Below, in pieces: positions 1 to 6,108 of a stretch of 6,108 bases of DNA. Each line of letters opens with the position of its first letter. The first letter of the stretch is position 1. The DNA is from an uncultured Bacteroidota bacterium. Its GTDB lineage: Bacteria; Bacteroidota; Bacteroidia; Chitinophagales; Chitinophagaceae. The stretch lies in NCBI GenBank assembly GCA_903835145.1, contig CAILMA010000465.1, positions 1-6,108 of the forward strand. Direction: 5' to 3'. Position numbers and translations under genes: made by a program. Below the pieces are notes generated by a model. The model was not told the origin of the DNA. It was given only the letters and a program-made list of their open reading frames with translations, and did no database searches.

Positions 1-31
1 CTGCCCATATAGCATAGATTTTTAAAATATT

Positions 32-1399
32 TTACTCTTTTTCTGCAAAGAATTTGTGGAAATAAGGGATGGTTTCAATACCCTTATAGTAGTTGAAAAC
101 ATCGTATTTTTCATTAGGTGAATGGATATTGTCATTGTCAAGTCCAAAACCAAGCAATACGGTTTTCAGTCCAAGTGTGCGCTCAAACAGGGCAATAATA
201 GGTATGCTGCCACCACCACGGGTAGGGATAGGGTCTTTGCCAAATGTTTTTTGAATGGCCTTCTCAGCTGCTTTGTAAGCGTGAGAATTTGTCGGGGTTA
301 CAACTGGCTCGCCGCCATGGTGGGCTGTAACTTTTACAGTTACGTTGTCAGGTGCTATTGCATTAAAGTGTTTTGCAAACAAATCACTTATTTCACCAGA
401 AACCTGGTTAGGAACCAGACGCATTGATATTTTAGCAAAGGCTTTGGAAGGCAAAACTGTTTTTGCCCCTTCACCTGTATATCCACCCCAAATGCCATTT
501 ACATCAAGCGTTGGGCGGGTGCCGGTGCGCTCGAGTGTGGTATAGCCTTTTTCGCCCCACACATCTTTTACACCCAGTTCTTTCTTGTATGCATCAAGTT
601 CAAAGGGAGCATTGTTTAGTGCTTTGCGCTCAGCATCTGTAAGTTCCTGCACTTTCTCATAAAAACCAGGGATGGCAATATGATTGTTCTCGTCGTGCAT
701 GGAAGCAATCATCTTGCACAATATGTTTATTGGGTTAGCAACAGCACCACCATATACGCCACTATGCAGGTCGCGGTTAGGGCCTGTAACCTCAACTTCC
801 ATGTAGGCAAGTCCACGGAGGCCACTTTCTATACTCGGGCTTTCCATGCTTATCATAGATGTATCAGAAACAAGTACTATATCTGCTTTGAGTTTTTGTT
901 TGTTGTCTTCAAGGAATTTGCCAAGGTTGCTGGAGCCAACTTCTTCCTCGCCTTCAATCATGATCTTTACGTTGCAGGGTAATGAATTTGTTTTTGCCAT
1001 TACTTCGAGCGCCTTTATGTGCATAAACATCTGTCCTTTGTCATCGCAGGCGCCACGGGCAAATATTTTCCCGTCTTTTATAACTGGCTCAAACGGACCG
1101 CTGGTCCACAAATTCAACGGGTCAGCAGGCTGTACATCATAGTGGCCATACACGATCACGGTTGGCAAGGCAGCATCAACTATTTTTTCACCATATACTA
1201 TTGGGTGACCAGCGGTTGGGCAAACTTCAGCCTTGTCGCAACCAGCCTTCATCAGGTGTTCTTTCACGGCTTCGGCACAACGGGCTACATCGCCCTTGTA
1301 CTTACTGTCTGCACTTACAGAAGGTATGCGCAGGAGGTCAAGTAATTCTTCGAGGAAACGGTCTTTATTTTGATCTTGATATTCTTTCCATACTTGCAT
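32..1399 (-). CDS. M20-family metallodipeptidase (CNDP/ArgE-like), cytosolic
   Basis: This 455-residue protein is a complete di-zinc M20 peptidase, of the usual length for the carnosinase/non-specific dipeptidase branch. It probably hydrolyses dipeptides or short peptides in the cytosol, as no signal peptide or membrane segment is visible. Expected ligands can be placed by motif: H86 and D88 in GHYDVQP, bridging D119 in ARGACDDKG, catalytic E152 and ligand E153 in EGEEEVGS, D179 in LVSDTS, and H426 in IHSPNEKYD. H212 in DLHSG matches the histidine of the lid/dimerisation domain that reaches into the active site of the partner subunit; that domain lies at about residues 195-330. The start ATG at 1399 gives a normal N-terminus, with the helix before LLRIPSVS. 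The gene is divergent from the 164-residue gene. The family call is firm, but the exact substrate (general dipeptides, carnosine-like or acylated amino acids) cannot be told from sequence. Confidence 0.95.
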   Translation of the reverse strand: MQVWKEYQDQNKDRFLEELLDLLRIPSVSADSKYKGDVARCAEAVKEHLMKAGCDKAEVCPTAGHPIVYGEKIVDAALPTVIVYGHYDVQPADPLNLWTSGPFEPVIKDGKIFARGACDDKGQMFMHIKALEVMAKTNSLPCNVKIMIEGEEEVGSSNLGKFLEDNKQKLKADIVLVSDTSMISMESPSIESGLRGLAYMEVEVTGPNRDLHSGVYGGAVANPINILCKMIASMHDENNHIAIPGFYEKVQELTDAERKALNNAPFELDAYKKELGVKDVWGEKGYTTLERTGTRPTLDVNGIWGGYTGEGAKTVLPSKAFAKISMRLVPNQVSGEISDLFAKHFNAIAPDNVTVKVTAHHGGEPVVTPTNSHAYKAAEKAIQKTFGKDPIPTRGGGSIPIIALFERTLGLKTVLLGFGLDNDNIHSPNEKYDVFNYYKGIETIPYFHKFFAEKE

Positions 1400-1419
1400 G
1401 AGCGTTGAATTTTAGACTT

Positions 1420-1427
1420 CAAAAGTA
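1420..1427 (-). promoter_or_regulatory. Candidate -7 element for the M20 peptidase gene
   Basis: Read on the minus strand this is TACTTTTG, a full match to the Bacteroidota -7 consensus TAnnTTTG, placed 20 bp before the ATG. The -33 partner is weak: the nearest TTG (1443-1445) is only 15 bp upstream, shorter than usual. The leader would be about 10-15 nt. Treat this as a candidate, since an 8-mer with two free positions occurs by chance in AT-rich DNA. Confidence 0.4.
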
Positions 1428-1606
1428 TAATAAAAGCAATTACAAGCGCACAGCGTTATGCCAAACTATATTTAAATAAAAAGTAGCCGCTGCCGTGGTA
1501 TGATTTTTATTTCATTTTTTGCGAGTGGGTTCGTTAAGCTATTATTTGCTAAGGCATATCCGATGATTGTCGTCATTGTTGACCTAAAACAAAGGAACCA
1601 CATCAG

Positions 1607-1639
1607 TTTGCGAATTAACTTTGATGGCAATTAGTTTTG
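1607..1639 (+). promoter_or_regulatory. Bacteroidota-type promoter (TTTG - 21 bp - TAGTTTTG)
   Basis: TTTG at 1607-1610 and TAGTTTTG at 1632-1639 match the -33 (TTTG) and -7 (TAnnTTTG) elements recognised by the primary sigma factor of Bacteroidota, with a 21-bp spacer inside the known range. Transcription would start near 1645, leaving a leader of about 37 nt that is almost all A and T. There is no Shine-Dalgarno sequence before the ATG at 1682, as is normal in this phylum. The element types are established knowledge; use in this organism is inferred. Confidence 0.7.
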
Positions 1640-1681
1640 TATATGAAATATTAATAATAATATAATATTAAACCAAAGACA

Positions 1682-2176
1682 ATGAATACTGCAATAGGTG
1701 TTTACGAAGATCATGATATGGCTATAGAAGCTGTGATTAAATTAAAGGAAAATGGATTCCCAATCAAGCAAGTGTCTATACTCGGGCTCACGGGCACTGA
1801 AATGGTTGATGACTCGCTGCACGTGATTCCTCAATCGAACGTAAAGGTGGGCGGCCTCGGCACTGGAGTATTGGTTGGTACAGCACTTGGAGTACTCACC
1901 GGAGTAGGCATGTTTGCTATACCCGGGCTTGGCGTTCTTTACGGTGCGGGCGCATTGGTGGGAGCTCTTGCCGGCTTCGATTTTGGTATAATAGGTGGTG
2001 GCATTGCCACAGTGCTTGCTACTCTTGGTCTTAAAGACGAGGTGAGCAAGAAATACCAGGAACTGATGAAAGCTGGTAAATATATTGTCGTGGTCCACGG
2101 TACCGCAGAAGAAACTAAAAATGCAAAAGACTTGTTGCATCAACATGCAAAACACTCTGAGCTGGACATCCACTAA
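1682..2176 (+). CDS. Small glycine-zipper membrane-associated protein, general-stress/DUF1269-like
   Basis: This 164-residue protein has no enzymatic motif that I recognise. Residues 2-36 look like strand-helix-strand (TAIGVYE, a helix around 12-24, then QVSILGL). Residues 57-115 are hydrophobic and very rich in glycine (GxxxG-type spacing such as GGLGTGVLVGTALG), split near I80-P81-G82, and could form a membrane-inserted hairpin. Residues 118-155 return to helix-strand-helix (EVSKKYQELMKAGK, YIVVVHG, TAEETKNAKDLL). The layout resembles proteins annotated as general stress protein 17M/YflT-like or DUF1269-like, several of which are stress-induced; that is a resemblance by architecture, not a proven homology. 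The C-terminus is rich in histidine (H153, H155, H158, H164). It is monocistronic, with its own promoter and a strong terminator, which fits independent regulation. The start is set by the ATG after the AT-rich leader. It is real as a gene; its function is unknown. Confidence 0.85.
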   Translation: MNTAIGVYEDHDMAIEAVIKLKENGFPIKQVSILGLTGTEMVDDSLHVIPQSNVKVGGLGTGVLVGTALGVLTGVGMFAIPGLGVLYGAGALVGALAGFDFGIIGGGIATVLATLGLKDEVSKKYQELMKAGKYIVVVHGTAEETKNAKDLLHQHAKHSELDIH

Positions 2177-2190
2177 ATAAATAGTTGCAA

Positions 2191-2233
2191 AGAAGCCTGT
2201 AGATACCGTTGAAAAACGTGTCTGCAGGCTTTT
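2191..2233 (+). terminator. Intrinsic terminator hairpin with GAAA tetraloop
   Basis: AAGCCTGTAGA (2193-2203) pairs with TCTGCAGGCTT (2221-2231) with a single G-U pair. The stem continues inward through U-G and A-U pairs and one bulged C (2206) to CGTT/AACG closed by a GAAA tetraloop (2211-2214), giving about 17 pairs. The plus strand follows with TTTT then ACTATTT, so it suits termination of the 164-residue gene, whose stop lies 14 bp upstream. The tract on the other side is poorer in U on the minus-strand transcript, but the hairpin may also help end the convergent M1 gene. Confidence 0.75.
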
Positions 2234-2263
2234 ACTATTTAATAGCATCTTCCAATTGACTTT

Positions 2264-4147
2264 CTATTTCCCGAATATCATTTTGTTCAGGCTCTCCTGT
2301 GCCAGCGGGTGATAATTGTTTTTGTATTTTAAATAGGCCTCACGGGCATAGATTTTTCCTTTTTCGGTCTTCATCATTGTGCTGTATATTGGTTCCAGGA
2401 ATTTACGCCTGCCCACAGAGCTCAAAAATGCGTTCATAGCAGGGTAGGCGACCTCATAACCTGATTTCCAGGAAAGGATGTACCATAAATCGGCTATCTC
2501 GCTATTGCCCGTTTTTGAAAAGGCAAAAGCTTTATCGAGTGCAGTCATTTGGGGTAGTGGAAGCGAATCGGGCATTTTCCTTAAAAATTGCATCCATTCA
2601 TGGGTGCTCCATTCCTTGGTTGCCAGTTCGCCGGGGGCTGTACCTACGAGAAATTTACGGCGTTCCTCATCTACTTTGGCAAACCTTTCTTGCCCTGCCA
2701 TAGGGCAATTTGCCGGAATGCCCGGGCCATACACCCATTCGTTTATCCGCAATTTGTTTTTTAGCGCAGTATCACCCTTTATCAGGTTGCTATCGAGGTA
2801 GTTTAGAAATTGCTCTGTTGTAATTGTTGAAAATGCATGGCTATTGAAATAACCGGACAAGAACTGGTCAAATTTCTCCCGGCCGGCACTCAACTCTATT
2901 AATTTAAGAAAGTGTGAGCCCTTTTCGTAAGGTATGTCGGTAAGGCCATCATCGGGGTCTCGACCGGCCAGATTTAGTTTCAGCCAGGTGTCCGGTGATT
3001 TTTCTCCAAAGTCTTTTACAGCCTGTACATAGTCCTGATAGCCGAGTTCCCAAAGCATGTCGGAGTAACTTTTACCCATCATCTGCTCCATTATCCTACG
3101 TTCAAAATAATTGGTAAAGCCCTCATTGAGCCAAAAATCGTTCCAGGTGGCATTTGTTACCAGGTTGCCACTCCAGCTATGTGCGAGTTCATGGGCTATA
3201 AGGCTCACCAGCGACCTGTCGCCCGCAATGATAGTTGGGGTACAGAAAGTGAGTCTTGGGTTTTCCATTCCGCCAATAGGGAAACCGGGTGGCAGCACGA
3301 GCATATCATACCTGCCCCACCGATACGGTCCATACAATTGCTCAGCTGTGTGTACCATTTTTCCGACATCCTCAAATTCATAGCGCGCTTTAGCCAGCAT
3401 TCCAGGTTCTGCATACACGCCCGTGCGTTCATCAATAGATTTAAATGAAATATCACCTACTGCCAAAGCCATGAGGTAGGCCGGAACTGGTAGCTCCATT
3501 TTGAAATGATAGATACCACTGTCGTTCTTTTGTTGCGGATTTTCTGCACTCATGAGCGCAAGCAGCTCCTTCGGCACCGTAACGCGGGCGTCATAAGAAA
3601 AACGGATACCGGGACCGTCAGGGCACGGTATCCAGGAACGGGCATAAATTGATTCAGATTGAGTGTAAAGAAACGGGTGTTTTTTATCATGTGTTTGTTG
3701 TGGGTCAAGCCACTGTAGCGCACGTGCGCTTTCACCTGTTTTGTAGCAAATCATAACCTGCCTGCTGCCCTTAGAGACTGGGATATGCAGCGCCCGCCCT
3801 AAATGAACCACTGGCGTATCGAGTGTGAAATGAACCTGCTTGCCATCAACAGCCACGCTGTCTATCGTAAGGTCGTAGGTGTCCAGTTTCAAATCTTTGA
3901 GCTTATTTTTGGTATTATCGACGGTCCAAAGCGCACATCCTGAAATGCGCTTGTGTTCCATATCAACATTGATATTAAGATCCAGGTGCTTCATGCCAAT
4001 ACTATCCGCATTGCACTGCGTATGTACATCTTTACTGGTTGTAGCAGCAGGGCCCGGATTAGCAGCTTCGTTGTTATGAATGATTTTGGGCTGGCATGCT
4101 GTGAATGCACTGCCTACCAATAGCAATACGGCGAATTTCTTTATCAT
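2264..4147 (-). CDS. M1-family aminopeptidase, leukotriene A4 hydrolase-like, predicted lipoprotein
   Basis: I choose the ATG at 4147 (627 residues) because it begins a lipoprotein signal peptide: MIKKF, a hydrophobic core, then FTAC with the lipidated Cys at residue 18. An in-frame ATG at 4222 would add 25 residues and overlap the upstream gene. The mature protein should sit in the envelope and remove N-terminal residues from peptides. Domains: N-terminal beta saddle at about 46-250 (with TQSESIYARSWIPCPD, Q163 matching the substrate-binding Gln), thermolysin-like catalytic domain at about 251-455, and C-terminal helical leukotriene-A4-hydrolase domain at about 475-627. GGMEN at 292-296 supplies the amino-group-binding Glu. 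HELAH at 319-323 and E342 in WLNEG form the zinc site, with E320 catalytic. Y407 in PYEKG is the catalytic Tyr. R580 and K582 in GRRKF match the carboxylate-binding Arg and Lys of human LTA4H. Leu402 replaces the Tyr378 of human LTA4H. It is most likely an aminopeptidase; epoxide hydrolase activity is not implied. Confidence 0.93.
   Translation of the reverse strand: MIKKFAVLLLVGSAFTACQPKIIHNNEAANPGPAATTSKDVHTQCNADSIGMKHLDLNINVDMEHKRISGCALWTVDNTKNKLKDLKLDTYDLTIDSVAVDGKQVHFTLDTPVVHLGRALHIPVSKGSRQVMICYKTGESARALQWLDPQQTHDKKHPFLYTQSESIYARSWIPCPDGPGIRFSYDARVTVPKELLALMSAENPQQKNDSGIYHFKMELPVPAYLMALAVGDISFKSIDERTGVYAEPGMLAKARYEFEDVGKMVHTAEQLYGPYRWGRYDMLVLPPGFPIGGMENPRLTFCTPTIIAGDRSLVSLIAHELAHSWSGNLVTNATWNDFWLNEGFTNYFERRIMEQMMGKSYSDMLWELGYQDYVQAVKDFGEKSPDTWLKLNLAGRDPDDGLTDIPYEKGSHFLKLIELSAGREKFDQFLSGYFNSHAFSTITTEQFLNYLDSNLIKGDTALKNKLRINEWVYGPGIPANCPMAGQERFAKVDEERRKFLVGTAPGELATKEWSTHEWMQFLRKMPDSLPLPQMTALDKAFAFSKTGNSEIADLWYILSWKSGYEVAYPAMNAFLSSVGRRKFLEPIYSTMMKTEKGKIYAREAYLKYKNNYHPLAQESLNKMIFGK
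4094..4147 (-). other. Lipoprotein signal peptide of the M1 aminopeptidase
   Basis: Residues 1-18 show two lysines, a hydrophobic run (FAVLLLVGSAF) and a lipobox-like FTAC; the Cys codon is at 4094-4096. Phe at the -3 position is not the classic Leu, but Bacteroidota lipoboxes are loose. The residues after the Cys (QPKII) lack the acidic cluster reported for surface-export signals in some Bacteroidota, so retention on the periplasmic side is the simpler guess. Confidence 0.75.
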
Positions 4148-4202
4148 ATTTATAGAATCGGCATTAAAAATAACAAACAATGGCATAAGCCAGCCAAAGA
4201 AA

Positions 4203-4541
4203 TTAGTAAGCGGCCCGGCCAAGATGCCTGAAATTCTTTAAAACAAGGGTGACATCAGTAACCGGAGCATAATGTTGAGCATAGGCAGTATTCACCTGAA
4301 TTTTAACGTGCTCAGACGGCTCATAGCCTGTTAATATATTAAATGGAGGAAGAATGCCTTTCCTAATCACGGGTAATTTATTGTTTCCGGCCACTGAAGC
4401 ATAGCCGATAAATGAATATTTCCCGGCGAGCACACTTAGCAAATTACTGAAATACAAGGATGGACGTTTAACGAGGAAAAAACTAAAAGGAAACAGAAGC
4501 AACAAAACAAAAGAAAAAGCAATATCGATAATGCGTTTGTT
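4203..4541 (-). other. Degenerate polyprenyl phosphoglycosyltransferase-like C-terminal domain
   Basis: Residues 523-546 (NKRIIDIAFSF followed by a hydrophobic run with a Pro in it) match the entry motif and membrane helix of bacterial sugar transferases. Residues 553-572 (FSNLLSVLAGKYSFIGYAS) match the LPQLxNVLxGxMSLVGPRP segment. LPVIRKGILPPFNIL (578-592) matches the RxxVxPGITGLAQV segment. AYAQHYAPVTDVTLVLKNF (608-626) matches the C-terminal YxxNWSxxxDxxILxxT segment. The loop of about 85-100 residues that normally lies between the helix and the LPQL segment, holding the FRSM-type motif and the Asp-Glu catalytic pair, is absent. Alignments were made by eye. Confidence 0.6.
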
Positions 4542-6108
4542 TCGCTGCTGGGAAAATTCAGAAAGGTTGTAGCTACGGTCCACAGTGTACAAGTCTCCTG
4601 AAGTAGAACTTGAATTACTACCTACAAAACTATGACTGCCAGAAAGATGAATTTTATATTCGTAGGCTGCACCACAGCCCTGCATTTGGGCGAAAATCTC
4701 TTGGTAGCTCAACCCGTTGGCACAGAATATGACTTCGTTTACACCCGTAGTAAACAAAAGTTGCTTCATTTCCGCTAATGATGCCAGTGCGTGCGGGTCA
4801 TTTGCAACGGGGCTAATGCGGCCGGCAAGCTCCGGCGCATAATGCACTTTTTGTAATATAGCGGCTGTTTCCTGGTAGGCCGGTTCGTCAGCAACAATGA
4901 CAGCGCGCTTTGGCAATTTATCGTAAGGCACAAATTTCAGGATACCCAAACGATACAATATTTCGTGCAGGCCAAGCAGTGCAACTGTGCCTGCAAAGCC
5001 GGTAAAAATAATGATAGCGCGCGAATACCTGTACTCAGGTGGTAAAAGACCGTAATAAGCCAAAATGGCGATAGTACCCAGTAACATACCCCGCATTACC
5101 TTTAAGCCACGATAGGGGGTATCGTAGGCACTATTGAGATATAGGGAAATAAGCCACAAGAATATATATACTGGGAAAGTAGCATAAACCGATTGGATGG
5201 GTATTGGCATCATTCCCTTGATATGATCGACCCAAAACTCCTTTATTCCAAATAGTGTAACAAAAAGAATAAGTGCATCGAACAGTGGCATATGAAGTGC
5301 CTTTAGCCCTCGCTTGATTGTGCCAAGTACAGCCCTTACTGCTATACCTACCTTAATAAATAGCACGAACATTTGCGCTTCTCGAGCAGTGTAGTGCTTC
5401 TTCACGAAAGTAACTAATGCCTCATTAAATATTCGCACATATGATAATGTCATCTTACGGGTACTCTCACCCTTGTAGTGTATGAGGTCGGCCTCGGGGT
5501 AATAAATATTCTTATATCCTGCCTTTTTAATTCTAAATGATAAATCCACATCTTCACAATACATGAAGTAGTCTTCATCAAACGGCCCGCCTGCTTCATC
5601 CATTGCCGTCTTACGCATCAGCATACAGCAGCCCGAAAGCACCTCTACCTCAGCGGTTTCCCGCTCACCAATATGGATAGCATAGTACTTATTAAAGTAA
5701 GCAGACTTACTAAATAATTTGTTGATTCCCAGTGTTTTGTAAATAGCTACCGAAAGAGAAGGAAACGACTTTTTAGAGTCCGGCGCAAATTGTCCTTTCC
5801 CGTCTATCAACCGTGGTCCAAGCGCTCCCGCCTCGGGGTGCGCGTCCATGTAGGGTAGTGTCTTCTGAAAGAAATCCTCAGGCATTACCGTATCGGGGTT
5901 AAGGAATAGAATGTATTCCCCTCTGGCAATTGCTACTCCTTGATTATTCGCTTTTGAAAATCCTTTATTGTCTTTATTCTCAATTAGAATAACAGATGGA
6001 AACTTTTTCTTTAGAAAGGCGCAACTGTCGTCAGAAGAGTTGTTGTCAACTACAATGATCTCAACTGCGAAATTTTTTGCAGCGCGCAAAACGGAATGCA
6101 GGCACACC
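4203..6108 (-). CDS. Family 2 glycosyltransferase fused to a degenerate polyprenyl phosphoglycosyltransferase-like membrane region (5' end outside window)
   Basis: At least 634 residues are visible; the frame is open to the right edge. The first visible residues (VCLHSVL) lie a little inside a normal GT2 domain, so roughly 15-25 residues are missing; the GTG at 6107 is not a credible start. Residues 1-218 are a GT-A fold transferase of the rhamnosyltransferase/WcaE-like type: VDNNSSDD (20-27), KGFSKANNQG (48-57), FLNPDT as the DxD-like metal site (68-73), SGCCMLMRK (158-166), and EDVDLSFR (185-192) followed by HYKGESTRK (210-218). Hydrophobic segments follow at about 273-291 (weak), 307-324, 338-355 and 362-385. 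Residues 400-510 resemble the Rossmann-like middle domain of polyprenyl glycosylphosphotransferases, and 523-634 resemble the two ends of their catalytic domain without its centre. The protein probably transfers a sugar to a lipid-linked or envelope glycan at the inner face of the membrane. The gene ends 55 bp before the M1 peptidase start. The GT2 call is firm; donor, acceptor and the role of the C-terminal half are unknown. Confidence 0.88.
   Translation of the reverse strand, partial: VCLHSVLRAAKNFAVEIIVVDNNSSDDSCAFLKKKFPSVILIENKDNKGFSKANNQGVAIARGEYILFLNPDTVMPEDFFQKTLPYMDAHPEAGALGPRLIDGKGQFAPDSKKSFPSLSVAIYKTLGINKLFSKSAYFNKYYAIHIGERETAEVEVLSGCCMLMRKTAMDEAGGPFDEDYFMYCEDVDLSFRIKKAGYKNIYYPEADLIHYKGESTRKMTLSYVRIFNEALVTFVKKHYTAREAQMFVLFIKVGIAVRAVLGTIKRGLKALHMPLFDALILFVTLFGIKEFWVDHIKGMMPIPIQSVYATFPVYIFLWLISLYLNSAYDTPYRGLKVMRGMLLGTIAILAYYGLLPPEYRYSRAIIIFTGFAGTVALLGLHEILYRLGILKFVPYDKLPKRAVIVADEPAYQETAAILQKVHYAPELAGRISPVANDPHALASLAEMKQLLFTTGVNEVIFCANGLSYQEIFAQMQGCGAAYEYKIHLSGSHSFVGSNSSSTSGDLYTVDRSYNLSEFSQQRNKRIIDIAFSFVLLLLFPFSFFLVKRPSLYFSNLLSVLAGKYSFIGYASVAGNNKLPVIRKGILPPFNILTGYEPSEHVKIQVNTAYAQHYAPVTDVTLVLKNFRHLGRAAY

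Larger units (their letters stand above)
1400..1681. other. Divergent intergenic region
   Basis: This 282-bp AT-rich gap separates two divergent genes and contains no supported coding sequence. Its right part carries a good Bacteroidota-type promoter for the plus-strand gene. Its left part has a weaker candidate for the minus-strand peptidase gene. I found no riboswitch-like or strong hairpin structure in the middle (about 1470-1600). Confidence 0.6.

Noticed and set aside
18..37. AT-rich palindrome around AAAATATTTT at the end of the M20 gene as a terminator
   Set aside because: It overlaps the stop codon, contains only A and T in the stem, and would be too unstable to act as an intrinsic terminator.
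1563..1634. 23-codon open frame (starts MIVVIVDLKQ) upstream of the 164-residue gene
   Set aside because: Its stop overlaps the -7 promoter element and it would lie upstream of the predicted transcript; the length is within chance expectation.
828..1788. Exact 14-bp direct repeat TCTATACTCGGGCT at 828-841 and 1775-1788
   Set aside because: The copies lie inside two unrelated genes on opposite strands, show no flanking similarity, and one such match in 6 kb is only mildly unlikely by chance.
1742..2248. 168-codon open frame on the minus strand, antisense to the 164-residue gene
   Set aside because: It covers the opposite strand of a convincing gene, runs through the terminator hairpin, and its translation is rich in Cys, His and Ser with no recognisable domain; it is a shadow of the real frame.
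4148..4202. Promoter for the M1 peptidase gene in the 55-bp gap after the glycosyltransferase
   Set aside because: TTTG-like sequences on the minus strand lack a matching TAnnTTTG at the right spacing, so no promoter is supported; co-transcription with the upstream gene remains possible.
4148..4222. N-terminal extension of the M1 peptidase from the ATG at 4222
   Set aside because: It would place 25 residues ahead of a good lipoprotein signal peptide and overlap the end of the glycosyltransferase gene by 20 bp; the downstream ATG at 4147 is more plausible.

Overview
The window holds four protein-coding genes and short intergenic regions. It looks like chromosomal DNA from a Bacteroidota bacterium, most likely in or near the Chitinophagaceae/Sphingobacteriales. 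That placement is inferred from a promoter matching the Bacteroidota consensus (TTTG ... TAnnTTTG), AT-rich leaders with no Shine-Dalgarno sequence, and the style of the proteins; no rRNA or other marker gene is present. I see no tRNA, rRNA, CRISPR array, insertion sequence or phage gene.

Layout, left to right: (1) 32-1399, minus strand: a complete cytosolic M20-family metallodipeptidase with all expected metal ligands. (2) 1400-1681: a divergent intergenic region with a good promoter for the plus-strand gene and a weaker candidate for the minus-strand gene. (3) 1682-2176, plus strand: a 164-residue protein with two small alpha/beta halves around a glycine-rich hydrophobic hairpin, resembling general-stress-protein/DUF1269-type proteins. 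(4) 2177-2263: a convergent gap with a strong hairpin terminator. (5) 2264-4147, minus strand: a predicted lipoprotein M1 aminopeptidase of the leukotriene A4 hydrolase type. (6) 4203-6108, minus strand, cut by the right edge: a family 2 glycosyltransferase fused to a membrane region that resembles a polyprenyl-phosphate sugar-phosphate transferase lacking its catalytic centre.

The two peptidases fit peptide catabolism: the M1 enzyme would trim peptides in the envelope and the M20 enzyme would split dipeptides in the cytosol. They are separated by a gene on the other strand and are not one operon. The glycosyltransferase lies 55 bp upstream of the M1 gene on the same strand and may be co-transcribed with it, but the functions have no obvious link. 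The most notable feature is the fused glycosyltransferase. Its C-terminal half keeps the membrane helices, the Rossmann-like middle domain and the ends of the phosphoglycosyltransferase fold, yet the stretch that carries the catalytic residues appears to have been cut out cleanly. I see no convincing wholly new system here.
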